The position numbers and the translations under genes are program-made. The notes below the pieces were generated by a model, which ran no database searches, was not told the DNA's origin, and worked only from the letters and a program-made list of their open reading frames with translations. DNA of 63,980 nucleotides. It comes from Mycobacterium sp. Marseille-P9652. GTDB lineage: Bacteria; Actinomycetota; Actinomycetes; Mycobacteriales; Mycobacteriaceae. Shown here one piece after another: positions 41,377-49,545 of this stretch (positions within the stretch are counted from its first letter, which is position 1; every line of letters starts with the position of its first letter). The stretch is from contig NZ_CACRUY010000030.1 of the NCBI RefSeq assembly GCF_902652685.1, forward strand, positions 1-63,980. The letters run 5' to 3'.

Positions 41377-42240
41377 TCACCTGCCTGTGGGATTGAAGGT
41401 GCGTGGGTCCGGACCAAGCCGAGTTCCGTCATCGAGCGAGGCAATCGACGCCATGTCGTCGGGACTGAGTTCGAAATCGAACACGTCGAAGTTGCTCGCA
41501 ATCCTTGAGGGGTTCACCGACTTGGGGATCACGATATTACCGAGCTGGATATGCCACCTAATCAACACCTGCGCGGGCGTCCGACCCTTTTCCTCGGCGA
41601 GTGCGGTGATCGACGGGTGATCGAGCAGGGCGCCCCGGCCCAGCGGCGCCCAGGCTTCGGTGGCGATGCCGCGCTGGGCGTGCACCTCCCGCAGCTCCCG
41701 CTGGGGAAACCGCGGATGCAATTCGATCTGGTTGACCGCGGGGACGATGCCGGTGGCGTCGATGAGCATCGTCAGGTGCTCGGGCTCGAAGTTGCTGACG
41801 CCGATCGACCGGATACGGCCCTGGTCGCGCAGGTGAGCGAACGCCTTGAAGGTGTCAACGAACCGGTTGAGGGCGGGCACCGGCCAGTGGATGAGGTAAA
41901 GGTCGAGGTAGTCCACCCCGAGCCTGGCCAGGCTGGCGTCGAAGGCGGCAAGCGTGCTGTCGTAGCCCTGGTCGGCATTGCGCACCTTGGTCACCACGTA
42001 AAGTTGGTCGCGCGGCACACCGGAATCGGCGAGCGCGCGCCCCGTCTGGAGTTCGTTGCCGTAGGCCGCGGCGGTGTCGACATGCCGGTATCCGACGCGG
42101 AGCGCGGCACCGACCACCCGCTCGGTGTCCGCCGGCGGGACCTGGAAGACTCCGAGCCCGACGGCAGGAATGGAATTACCGTCGTTCAGGGCGACGAAGC
42201 GTTGCTCCGAGGACCGGGAGGACTGGGAGGAATTGCCCAT
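41377..42240 (-). CDS. Second aldo/keto reductase, tandem paralogue
   Basis: 287 residues. Same fold and length as its neighbour: tetrad in YRHVDTAAAYGNE, VVTKVR and YLIHWPVP; cofactor region LQLGNIVIPKSVNPSRIASN, where the canonical Lys-Ser of NADP binding is retained, unlike the Phe-Arg-Ser of the downstream copy. Both share the unusual tail DGTRLGPDPRTFNPTG. It looks like a tandem duplicate that diverged. Its ATG overlaps the divergent lipN ATG within CATG at 42238-42241. I do not recall it in M. tuberculosis at this site. Confidence 0.9.
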   Translation of the reverse strand: MGNSSQSSRSSEQRFVALNDGNSIPAVGLGVFQVPPADTERVVGAALRVGYRHVDTAAAYGNELQTGRALADSGVPRDQLYVVTKVRNADQGYDSTLAAFDASLARLGVDYLDLYLIHWPVPALNRFVDTFKAFAHLRDQGRIRSIGVSNFEPEHLTMLIDATGIVPAVNQIELHPRFPQRELREVHAQRGIATEAWAPLGRGALLDHPSITALAEEKGRTPAQVLIRWHIQLGNIVIPKSVNPSRIASNFDVFDFELSPDDMASIASLDDGTRLGPDPRTFNPTGR

Positions 42241-43357
42241 GACGAAGAGTCTGCCAGGCGTGACGAAACTCGATTCCGGCGAAAAGCGCGTGCCGATGCG
42301 CCTGATCAGCCGCGTGCAGGGCGCGGTCACCGGCGTCGGCCTCAAGGTCATCCCGTGGATCCCCACACCCGCGAAGCGGGCCCTGTTCGGCGGCCGGTCG
42401 GTGGTCATCGACGGCAACACGCTCGACCCGGCGCTGCAGCTGATGCTGTCGACCGCGCGCTCGATCGGCATCGACGGCCTGGTCGTCGACGACGACCCGG
42501 CCGCCTCCCGGGAGCGGATGCGCCGGATGTGCCTGGAGCTTCCCGGCCCGCAGATCCATGTCGAGGTCGACGACCTCTCGCTGCCCGGGCCGGCCGGCGA
42601 CCTGCCGGCGCGGCACTACCGCCCCCCGCACGGCGACGCCGCCCCCCTGCTGGTCTTCTACCACGGTGGCGGCTGGGCGATCGGAGACCTCGACACCCAC
42701 GACGCGCTGTGCCGGCTCACCTGCCGCGACGCCGGCATCCACGTGCTCTCGATCGACTACCGGCTGGCGCCCGAACACCCCGCGCCGGCCGCGCTGGAGG
42801 ACGCGTACGCGGCGTTCACGTGGGCGTATGAGCACGCCGGTGAGCTCGGCGCGGCGCCCGGGCGCGTGGCCGTCGGCGGCGACAGCGCGGGCGGCAACCT
42901 GGCCGCCGTGGTGTGCCAGCGGGCACGCGACGAGGGCCGCCCGGCTCCCGTCCTGCAGTGGCTCATCTATCCGCGGACCGACTTCACGGGACAGACGCGG
43001 TCGATGAGCCTGTTCGCCCGCGGCTTCCTGCTGACCCGGCGGGACATGGATTGGTTCGAGGCGCAGTACCTCAGGCGGTCCGGCGTCGATCGGACCGACC
43101 CGCGGGTCTCGCCGCTGCTGGCCGATTCGCTGTCGGGCCTGGCCCCCGCGCTCATCACCGTCGCGGGTTTCGATCCGCTGCGCGACGAGGGGGAAAGCTA
43201 CGCCGCGGCACTCCGTGCCGCCGGCACCCCCGTGGACCTGCGCTACATGGGTTCGCTGACCCATGGCTTTGCCAACATGTTCCCCCTGGGTGGTGGCAGC
43301 GCCGCCGGGACGAACGAGATGATTTCGGCCCTGCGGGCGCACCTGAGCCGGGTATGA
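42239..43357 (+). CDS. lipN: Esterase/lipase LipN
   Basis: 372 residues, hormone-sensitive-lipase (family IV) esterase: oxyanion motif VFYHGGGWAIGD, nucleophile GDSAGGN, acid FDPLRDEG and catalytic His in LTHGFANMF. The N-terminal ~90 residues form a cap. The start MTKSLPGV matches M. tuberculosis LipN, so ATG 42239 was kept although it overlaps the divergent start. The enzyme hydrolyses short-chain esters. Ortholog of Rv2970c. Confidence 0.94.
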   Translation: MTKSLPGVTKLDSGEKRVPMRLISRVQGAVTGVGLKVIPWIPTPAKRALFGGRSVVIDGNTLDPALQLMLSTARSIGIDGLVVDDDPAASRERMRRMCLELPGPQIHVEVDDLSLPGPAGDLPARHYRPPHGDAAPLLVFYHGGGWAIGDLDTHDALCRLTCRDAGIHVLSIDYRLAPEHPAPAALEDAYAAFTWAYEHAGELGAAPGRVAVGGDSAGGNLAAVVCQRARDEGRPAPVLQWLIYPRTDFTGQTRSMSLFARGFLLTRRDMDWFEAQYLRRSGVDRTDPRVSPLLADSLSGLAPALITVAGFDPLRDEGESYAAALRAAGTPVDLRYMGSLTHGFANMFPLGGGSAAGTNEMISALRAHLSRV

Positions 43358-43415
43358 CGACGGCGCCGGTAATCTGAAGGCCCGTCCGACCGAGCACCGA
43401 AGGATCAGCGAACCC

Positions 43416-44183
43416 GTGGCCGACAACACGAAACGCCCCCCGCGATTCGACCTCAAGTCCGCCGACCGCAAGTCGGGCCGGCTGATCCAGATCGGCGGCA
43501 CCGCCGTGATCGTGATTTTCGCGGTCGTGCTCGTCTTCTACATCGTGACCTCGCACCACAAGAAGAACAGCGGGGCCACCGGCGCGGGAGACACCGTGCG
43601 GGTCACCTCGAGCAAGGTGGTCAACCAGCCCGGGACCAACAACCCCAAGGCCGTCGTCACCTTCTACGAGGACTTCCTGTGCCCGGCGTGCGGCAACTTC
43701 GAGCGCACCTTCGGCCCGACGGTGTCCAAGCTGATCGACGCCGGCGCGATCGCGGCCGATTACTCGATGGTCGCGATCCTCGACAGCCCCCGGAACCAGG
43801 ACTATCCGTCCCGCGCGGGCGCCGCGGCGGTGTGCGTCGCCGACGAGTCGATCGACGCCTTCCGCCGCTTCCACACCGCGCTGTACAGCGAGGGCATCCA
43901 GCCCAGGGAGGACGGCACCAGCTTCCCCGACAACGCGAAGCTGATCGAGCTCGCCCGCGAGGCCGGCGTGGTGGGCAAGGTGCCCGACTGCATCAACAGC
44001 GGCAAGCACGTGGCGGACGTCCAGGCGGAGGCGGGGAAGGCCGGCATCACCGGGACGCCGACGATCAAGATCAACGGTGAGGTCTACAAGCCCTCCACGC
44101 CCGACGCGCTGGTCGCCAAGATCAAGGAAATCGTCGGCGACGTTCCCGGAATCGACTCCGCCGCCACTCCCGCCGCGTCGTGA
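43416..44183 (+). CDS. DsbA-like membrane-anchored thiol oxidoreductase
   Basis: 255 residues from GTG 43416. A short cytoplasmic N-terminus, one transmembrane helix (AVIVIFAVVLVFYIV) and an extracytoplasmic thioredoxin-like domain with active site CPAC at residues 89-92 (YEDFLCPACGNFE) and cis-Pro in GITGTPTIKING. Members oxidise cysteines of exported proteins. The next gene, VKOR, overlaps its stop and would reoxidise it. Ortholog of Rv2969c. Confidence 0.94.
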   Translation: MADNTKRPPRFDLKSADRKSGRLIQIGGTAVIVIFAVVLVFYIVTSHHKKNSGATGAGDTVRVTSSKVVNQPGTNNPKAVVTFYEDFLCPACGNFERTFGPTVSKLIDAGAIAADYSMVAILDSPRNQDYPSRAGAAAVCVADESIDAFRRFHTALYSEGIQPREDGTSFPDNAKLIELAREAGVVGKVPDCINSGKHVADVQAEAGKAGITGTPTIKINGEVYKPSTPDALVAKIKEIVGDVPGIDSAATPAAS

Positions 44184-44815
44184 CCACGCCGGTGTCAGCA
44201 CCACCCGTCGATCGCGACCTGACACCGGACGCGCGCCTGACCGCGCCCACCCTCAGCGCCTGGTGGGTGCTGATCGCCGGGGCGATCGGCTTGCTGGCGT
44301 CGATGACGCTGACGATCGAGAAGATCGAGATCCTGCGCAATCCGTCGTACGTGCCGTCGTGCAACATCAACCCGATCCTCGCGTGCGGGTCGGTGATGAT
44401 CACGCCCCAGGCCTCGGTGTTCGGCTTCCCCAACCCGCTGCTCGGCATCGTGGGATTCACCGTGGTGCTGGTCACCGGGGTGCTGGCGGTCGCGAAAGTG
44501 CCGCTGCCGCAGTGGTATTGGGTCGGTCTGCTGCTCGGCACGCTGGCCGGTTCGGTGTTCGTGCACTGGCTGATCTTCCAGAGCCTGTACCGCATCGGTG
44601 CGTTGTGCCCCTACTGCATGGTCGTCTGGGCGATGACCATCACCCTGCTCGTGGTGGTCGCGTCCATTTTGGCCCGACCGGCGCTCGAACGCGGGGAATC
44701 CGGTGCGGCGCAACTGGTTTACCAGTGGCGCTGGTCGATCGCCGTGCTGTGGTTCACGGCGGTGGTCCTGTTGATCATGGCGCGGTTCTGGGACTATTGG
44801 TCGACGCTGCTCTAG
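44180..44815 (+). CDS. Vitamin K epoxide reductase family (VKOR) protein
   Basis: 211 residues, about four or five transmembrane helices. VKOR features: [13 protein letters not shown] with the loop cysteines, and active-site CPYC at residues 143-146 ([12 protein letters not shown]). In mycobacteria VKOR replaces DsbB, transferring electrons from DsbA to menaquinone. GTGA overlap with the DsbA gene couples translation. Ortholog of Rv2968c. In M. tuberculosis the pyruvate carboxylase gene follows; here rsmD follows after 10 bases. Confidence 0.94.
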   Translation: MTTPVSAPPVDRDLTPDARLTAPTLSAWWVLIAGAIGLLASMTLTIEKIEILRNPSYVPSCNINPILACGSVMITPQASVFGFPNPLLGIVGFTVVLVTGVLAVAKVPLPQWYWVGLLLGTLAGSVFVHWLIFQSLYRIGALCPYCMVVWAMTITLLVVVASILARPALERGESGAAQLVYQWRWSIAVLWFTAVVLLIMARFWDYWSTLL

Positions 44816-44825
44816 CCGGCCCGAG

Positions 44826-45380
44826 ATGACCCGCATCATCGGCGGCGTCGCGGGCGGCCGGCGCATCGCCGTCCCGCCGCGGGGCACCCGCCCTACCACC
44901 GACCGCGTGCGCGAATCGCTGTTCAACATCCTCGAGGCGCGCCGCGACCTGAGTGGGTTGGCCGTCTTGGACCTGTACGCCGGGTCGGGTGCGCTGGGTC
45001 TCGAGGCGCTGTCGCGCGGTGCGGCGTCGGCGTTGTTCGTCGAGTCCGACCAGCGCGCCGCCTCGGTCATCACGCGCAACATCGAAACCCTCGGGCTACC
45101 CGGGGCGACGCTGCGGCGCGGCACGGTGGCGACCGTCCTGGCCGGCGGGACGGGGACGGCCGTCGACCTGGTTGTCGCCGACCCGCCCTACGAGGTGAAC
45201 GCCGATGAGTTCGACGCGGTATTGCGAGCCCTCGGTGACCGGGGCTGGGTGCGTTCGGGGACCGTCGCGGTGGTCGAGCGCGCCGCCGCCAGCGCGCCGC
45301 TGGCCTGGCCGCCCGGCTGGTCGGTGTGGCCGCCGCGGGTGTACGGCGACACCCGTCTGGAGTTGGCGGAATGGACGTGA
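44826..45380 (+). CDS. rsmD: 16S rRNA (guanine966-N2)-methyltransferase RsmD
   Basis: 184 residues. SAM-binding motif I is [20 protein letters not shown] and the catalytic motif [12 protein letters not shown] (DPPY). The N-terminal [32 protein letters not shown] is characteristic of RsmD. It methylates the N2 of a 16S rRNA guanine. coaD follows after 24 bases, an arrangement conserved widely in bacteria. Confidence 0.95.
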   Translation: MTRIIGGVAGGRRIAVPPRGTRPTTDRVRESLFNILEARRDLSGLAVLDLYAGSGALGLEALSRGAASALFVESDQRAASVITRNIETLGLPGATLRRGTVATVLAGGTGTAVDLVVADPPYEVNADEFDAVLRALGDRGWVRSGTVAVVERAAASAPLAWPPGWSVWPPRVYGDTRLELAEWT

Positions 45381-45404
45381 CCCCGCCGTGTACCGTCGAC
45401 TGCC

Positions 45405-45887
45405 ATGAGCGGCGCAGTATGCCCGGGCTCGTTTGACCCGGTGACATTGGGGCACATCGACGTCTTCGAGCGCGCCGCCGGTCAGTTCGACGAGGTGGTG
45501 GTCGCGATCCTGACCAACCCCGCCAAGAAGGGCATGTTCGACGTCGACGAGCGGATCGCGATGATCGAGGAGTCGACGACCCACCTGCCCAACCTGCGGG
45601 TGGAGGTCGGCAAGGGCCTGGTGGTCGACTTCGTGACGTCGCGGGGGATGACCGCGATCGTGAAGGGTCTGCGCACCGACACCGACTTCGAGTACGAGCT
45701 GCAGATGGCGCAGATGAACAAGCACATCGCCGGTGTCGACACCTTCTTCGTCGCGACGGCGCCCCAATACTCCTTCGTCTCTTCGTCGTTGGCGAGGGAG
45801 GTCGCCTTGTTGGGCGGCGACGTTTCCGCGTTGCTGCCGGAACCGGTGAATCGCCGGATGCGTCTAAAGCTTTCCGGTGACCGCTGA
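45405..45887 (+). CDS. coaD: Phosphopantetheine adenylyltransferase
   Basis: 160 residues, the standard length. It adenylates 4'-phosphopantetheine in coenzyme A synthesis. Nucleotidyltransferase motif: [19 protein letters not shown] (TxGH). Other features: [19 protein letters not shown] and [20 protein letters not shown]. It ends the core-gene run before the less conserved 45.9-49.3 kb region. Confidence 0.97.
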   Translation: MSGAVCPGSFDPVTLGHIDVFERAAGQFDEVVVAILTNPAKKGMFDVDERIAMIEESTTHLPNLRVEVGKGLVVDFVTSRGMTAIVKGLRTDTDFEYELQMAQMNKHIAGVDTFFVATAPQYSFVSSSLAREVALLGGDVSALLPEPVNRRMRLKLSGDR

Positions 45888-45980
45888 GCGGCTCGTCCGC
45901 GCGCGAAAAAACTTGTGTCACCAGGGTTTCTGTAGTCACATCGCGCGGTTTTCTGTCGGTGGTGGTCCCTAGTTTGGGGG

Positions 45981-46080
45981 CATGACTTCTGGTGGCGCGG
46001 GTGTGGAGGCGTTGGCGGCCGCCTGGACACCATCGACGCCGCGCTGGACAAGGCTTTAGGCATTTCCCAACCCCTCAGCG
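45981..46080 (+). pseudogene. Remnant of DUF222/13E12-type gene 5' end
   Basis: ATG 45981 begins MTSGGAGVEALAAA, then shifts frame: continuing in the other frame gives DTIDAALDKALGIS, like the start of mycobacterial 13E12-repeat (DUF222-HNH) proteins. After that the similarity stops. So only about 100 bases of the family's 5' end survive, with a frameshift. The identification is from recognition of this short N-terminal pattern and is tentative. The rest of the 389-base gap up to 46276 holds a hairpin and nothing else I can name. Confidence 0.4.
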
Positions 46081-46183
46081 CTGGCTTGGCGGCGCCCAAT
46101 AGCAGGCCCGCCAGCTATCTCGGCCAAGCTATATACGAAACCGTCACGCCAGGCGTACGGTAAGCGGATCAGGTTAAGGCAGC

Positions 46184-46223
46184 GGTCGTGGCTCGGTCGC
46201 TCTTCGCGTTGCCAGCCACGACC
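46184..46223. repeat. 10-bp perfect inverted repeat in lower-GC region
   Basis: GGTCGTGGCT at 46184-46193 and its complement AGCCACGACC at 46214-46223 enclose a 20-base loop. There is no T run. It may be a hairpin terminator, a 5' leader of the small ORF at 46277, or the end of a lost element. Confidence 0.45.
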
Positions 46224-46276
46224 TCAGTGACCGGATTACAGATCCGCACCTCTACGCACCCGGGTGCCGCACCAGA

Positions 46277-46519
46277 ATGGGCACCACGGTGGTTGCTTTT
46301 GATATGTCTGACAAGCCATTCCCTAACCAGAACGGGCTATGGCACCCCGAACTAAAGGTGACCATGAACGGCACCCACCACAAAGTGCTTGATAGCGAGA
46401 GGCGAGAGCGGACGGAGCAATTGAAAGCGATACTCCGCCGCTTCAACCCGGAGCTCACTGACGAGCATCTGCATGACCTAACCAGGAAAATTCTGCAGCG
46501 GTCTTTGACCGACGACTAA
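46277..46519 (+). CDS. Hypothetical 80-residue protein
   Basis: 80 residues from ATG 46277. Contains LKVTMNGTHHKVLDSERRERTEQLKAILRRFNPELTDEHLHDLTRKILQ: a charged, helical C-terminal half. I do not recognise the family. GC content and codon use (CTA, ATA, AAA, GAA) are clearly lower than neighbouring genes, suggesting horizontal acquisition. Lies where M. tuberculosis carries purU. Confidence 0.5.
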   Translation: MGTTVVAFDMSDKPFPNQNGLWHPELKVTMNGTHHKVLDSERRERTEQLKAILRRFNPELTDEHLHDLTRKILQRSLTDD

Positions 46520-46559
46520 GGCCACTTCGGGCGCACCAAAGCTGCCAGTAGCCGTATCT

Positions 46560-46751
46560 GTGATTGACGCGGGGGTATCCAGCGCCGACCATTACATCGA
46601 CTACGGGACGAATCAGTCGGCCTGCCAGGCTGCCGCCCGGCAGGCAAACGCCGTCGGGACACGCCATTCTTTCTGTTACCGAACGGGGCCGGGGCACTTC
46701 ACGCTGGACTTCGAAGGCGACGAGGAGGAGCATCAACGGCCCGAGGCGTAA
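46560..46751 (+). CDS. Hypothetical 63-residue protein
   Basis: 63 residues from GTG 46560, 40 bases after the previous small ORF. Sequence has HYIDYGTNQSACQAAARQA and SFCYRTGPGHFTLDFEGDEEE, with two Cys and a very acidic tail. No family recognised. It may be real because the residue mix is protein-like and the opposite frame is not compelling, but short length makes this uncertain. Confidence 0.35.
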   Translation: MIDAGVSSADHYIDYGTNQSACQAAARQANAVGTRHSFCYRTGPGHFTLDFEGDEEEHQRPEA

Positions 46752-46760
46752 ACCGCGGCA

Positions 46761-47939
46761 CTAGTGGTGATGGGCGCTGTGATCGTGCTCGTCACCGGCG
46801 TCGGGAGAGCCGCCCATCATGCGCAACATCGGGAGCCCGCCCGAGGTGACGAACCGGGCGACCAGCGCCGCGGCGACCACGAGGAAGGCGATGTTGAGCC
46901 ACGTCGTGTAATTCCACGAGATGCTTGCCTGCATCACCGTGGCGCTGCGCTGCGTCGGAATGAGTCGTGTTGTGCCGAAGAGCAATTCGACGAGATATCC
47001 GGCGGCAACCATGGAGGCGTAGAACGTGCCGAGCAGCGTCAGCATCATCCGCGTGCCGTAATACTTCCGGTAGATGTTCAGGATCGGAACGATCAGCAGG
47101 TCGGCGTAGATGAAGGCGATGACTCCGCCGAAGCTGATGCCCCCGTTCCAGAGCACGGCGGCCAGCGGGACATTGCCGATCGAGCAGACGAACGACACGA
47201 TCGCCACGACGGGGCCCACGATCGGTCCCCACAGCGCCGACCACACCGGGTGATCTGTCAAAAAGAAGACCTGCCAGAACTTTTCGGGCACCCACGCCGC
47301 GATGGCGCCCGCGATCAACAGGCCGATGACGAGATCGCGCAGGATCGCCAGCCACTCCATGACGAACACGTGGGACACGGAGGTGAACCCGGCGGGCGAG
47401 AACAGCCGCCGCCAGAACGGCCCCTGCCCCTGGATCGACATGTCCATCGCGGCATGGCCTTCCATCGATCCGGCGATGCCGCGTTCGGCCTGCTCCCTGG
47501 CGGCGTCGACAAGCCGGGATCGCACGAACAACCGGAACAAGACGGCAAGGAAGACGATCATCAAGGGGCCGCCCACGAATTCCGCGGCGGTGAACTGCCA
47601 CCCCATCAGCAAGGCCAGGATGATGCCCAGCTCCACAACCAGGTTGGTGGAACCGATTTCGAACGCCATGGCGGCGGTGAAGTTGGCACCCTTGCGAAAG
47701 AGCGCCCGCGCCAACGCAACCGCCGCATAGGAGCACGAGGACGACGCCGCCCCCAGCCCGGCCGCCACCGCGAGCGTGCGGGGCCGGTCGTCACCGAGGA
47801 GCGACACGATCGTCGTCCGCCGCACCACCGCCTGGATCACCGCCGACAGCGCGAAGCCGAGGATGAGGGCCCACAGGATCTCCCACGTCATCGAGCCGGC
47901 CAGCGCCAACGCGTGGCCGACCGCCGCCAGCACCGCCAT
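46761..47939 (-). CDS. Permease with His-rich tail (Rv2963/ArsP-like, DUF318)
   Basis: 392 residues from ATG 47939, which follows GGAGG; ATG 47957 is an upstream alternative. About eight to ten membrane segments in two halves, with paired LGAASSSCSYAAVALARALFRKGA and VSFVCSIGNVPLAAVLWNGG motifs. The SCSY and CSIGN cysteines are typical of the ArsP/DUF318 permeases proposed to export metals, metalloids or organoarsenicals. It ends DEHDHSAHHH, a likely metal-binding tail. A CsoR-type operator lies upstream. Counterpart of Rv2963. The transported ion is unknown. Confidence 0.85.
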   Translation of the reverse strand: MAVLAAVGHALALAGSMTWEILWALILGFALSAVIQAVVRRTTIVSLLGDDRPRTLAVAAGLGAASSSCSYAAVALARALFRKGANFTAAMAFEIGSTNLVVELGIILALLMGWQFTAAEFVGGPLMIVFLAVLFRLFVRSRLVDAAREQAERGIAGSMEGHAAMDMSIQGQGPFWRRLFSPAGFTSVSHVFVMEWLAILRDLVIGLLIAGAIAAWVPEKFWQVFFLTDHPVWSALWGPIVGPVVAIVSFVCSIGNVPLAAVLWNGGISFGGVIAFIYADLLIVPILNIYRKYYGTRMMLTLLGTFYASMVAAGYLVELLFGTTRLIPTQRSATVMQASISWNYTTWLNIAFLVVAAALVARFVTSGGLPMLRMMGGSPDAGDEHDHSAHHH

Positions 47940-47989
47940 CGATCCTCCGAGTCGCATCGGCGGCCCCTCACCGCCCTCTCGCCCAACAT

Positions 47990-48006
47990 ATACGGGTGGG
48001 GGGTAT
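47990..48006. promoter_or_regulatory. CsoR/RcnR-type operator-like palindrome
   Basis: On the minus strand the site reads ATAC-CCCCCACCC-GTAT: inverted ATAC/GTAT flanks around a G/C tract of 9 bases, the layout of CsoR-family metal-sensor operators. It is ~50 bases upstream of the permease start, suitable for metal-responsive repression. No CsoR-like gene is in the window, so the regulator would act in trans. Confidence 0.5.
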
Positions 48007-48107
48007 TGGTCAACTCATGCTGAGATGGTGGATAGTCGAAGCGGTATGGAAAGAAGTCATTGCAGATGTGGCCAGCTTGCTGCTCAAACCGCTCTGAAAC
48101 GTTGCAC

Positions 48108-48139
48108 TGCTACGACTAAGCGTGATTAAATACGTAGCA
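48108..48139. promoter_or_regulatory. Inverted repeat upstream of the 48184 gene
   Basis: TGCTACG at 48108-48114 and CGTAGCA at 48133-48139 pair perfectly over 7 bp around an AT-rich 18-base centre. It sits ~45 bases before the next gene's start, where an operator or -10 region would be. Confidence 0.4.
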
Positions 48140-48183
48140 TCCAACAAGACGGCGGCCGGTGTCGCCCGGGCGGGGGTTGAGCG

Positions 48184-49308
48184 ATGTCGTACGACCTGAC
48201 GGTTTACGCGGCCGACGGTCTGCGCGAGAAGCAGTTGGAGGCCCTCGTCGAGTCCATTCCCGGGCTGGCGGTCGGCGACAGCGGCGATCACCGAGTGACC
48301 GTGCTGCGCGGCAAGCGGGAAGCCCACGCGTTCACCGTCTTCGGGCCGCACGAGCTCGAAGCGCGCGACATCCCGGACGACGTGGTGGCCCACGTTCTGG
48401 ACCCCACCACCAGCTGGCACGTCGTCGCGGCGGGCGGCGACACCACCGACGTGCGCCCGGCCCGGCGGTTCGCCAAGGCCCTGGCACACGCCGCGGGCGG
48501 GGTGGCGGTGGACGAGCAGACCGACGACATCCTCGGGCCGAGGCGCATTCGCAAGACCGCCCGTCCGCCCGCCGGCTCCGTCCGGATCCTCGACTTGCGC
48601 TGGTATTCACCCGCGTCGGCGCCTTACGCGCCGAATGCGTGGATCGAAACAGCGAAAAGGTTTCTCCCGGAAGCGCTTCCGCGACGCTTCGGCAACGCCT
48701 ACCCACTCGAGCACCGCCTGGACCGCGACGGGGACGACCGCTTCATCTCCACCTATTGCGACGTAGCCTGGTTCGACGCGACCTTCCCCTGCCTCGACGG
48801 CGGGCTGTACCCCAACGAGTGGGACCGCATCCTCGTCGACCGGCTCAGGTTGGTGGCCGAACCGTTGGAGGATCCGCGCTGGCGCAACACCGTGCGGCGC
48901 TTCTTCGTCGAGTACGCCCGCCGGCGCGGCAGCGTGCTGGCCACGGGGGAGGTGCTGCGCGGCCACCGGCTGTCGGGACCGGCCGATCCGGACTGCGACC
49001 TCAGCGCCTCGCTTCGCGGGCCGGACGGGATCCTGGGTCTGCCGGCGAACCCGATCTGGTGGACGTGGCTCGGCAACGACTACCTGCCCCTGGCCGGGAG
49101 CTTCCTGCCGGCCGGCCAGGCCACCCGGTACGACGAGGGCGCCCTGTACGTCCCGATCGAACGGCCCGCCGACCGTGCGGAGCTGGCGCGGCGTCCCGAC
49201 CCGTTCCCGAAGTGGTTGCGCGCCGTCGCGCTGCCGTCCGCGTGCGGCTTCCGGAGCGTCCCGCACAACGGCCCGGCGGCGATCCGCCCGATCGTCAGCC
49301 GGGTGTGA
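48184..49308 (+). CDS. Hypothetical 374-residue protein
   Basis: 374 residues from ATG 48184. No signal peptide or membrane segment is evident. N-terminal ~100 residues look alpha/beta (LTVYAADGLREKQLEALVESIPG...). The middle is aromatic-rich (ILDLRWYSPASAPYAPNAWIE, ISTYCDVAWFDATFPCLDGGLYPNEWDRI). The C-terminus has WWTWLGNDYLPLAG and PFPKWLRAVALPSACG. I do not recognise the family. Codon use is normal for this genome, so it is a resident gene. It stands alone between the metal permease and sepIVA. Confidence 0.75.
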   Translation: MSYDLTVYAADGLREKQLEALVESIPGLAVGDSGDHRVTVLRGKREAHAFTVFGPHELEARDIPDDVVAHVLDPTTSWHVVAAGGDTTDVRPARRFAKALAHAAGGVAVDEQTDDILGPRRIRKTARPPAGSVRILDLRWYSPASAPYAPNAWIETAKRFLPEALPRRFGNAYPLEHRLDRDGDDRFISTYCDVAWFDATFPCLDGGLYPNEWDRILVDRLRLVAEPLEDPRWRNTVRRFFVEYARRRGSVLATGEVLRGHRLSGPADPDCDLSASLRGPDGILGLPANPIWWTWLGNDYLPLAGSFLPAGQATRYDEGALYVPIERPADRAELARRPDPFPKWLRAVALPSACGFRSVPHNGPAAIRPIVSRV

Positions 49309-49545
49309 CGTGACGCCGGCAAAGGCGCGTGGCGCGCCACCCGGGCTTGCCGGAGGCGACAACGCCACTTGGCTTTCCTATGGTTTCAGGTGTGATGTCA
49401 GGTCAATACCGGCGCAATGCGGCGTGTGACGGATCCCCGCGGGCAAATCTCCGACACACCGGGCCCGCCACCGCTGCCACAGCTGTAACACCAGGCACAC
49501 TGGTAACAACGTAGATTTTTGGCAATACGCCGGGAGGTTTTGGCC

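Noticed and set aside
46761-48023. 419-residue plus-strand ORF opposite the permease
   Set aside because: Highly charged Arg/Asp/Gln/His composition typical of the antisense of membrane-protein genes; the permease has coherent hydrophobic segments and an RBS.
49309-49545. Possible operator in the gap before sepIVA
   Set aside because: Only a short ACCAG/CTGGT pairing near 49490-49505 was found, too weak to claim; otherwise I see no gene or clear signal in these 237 bases.
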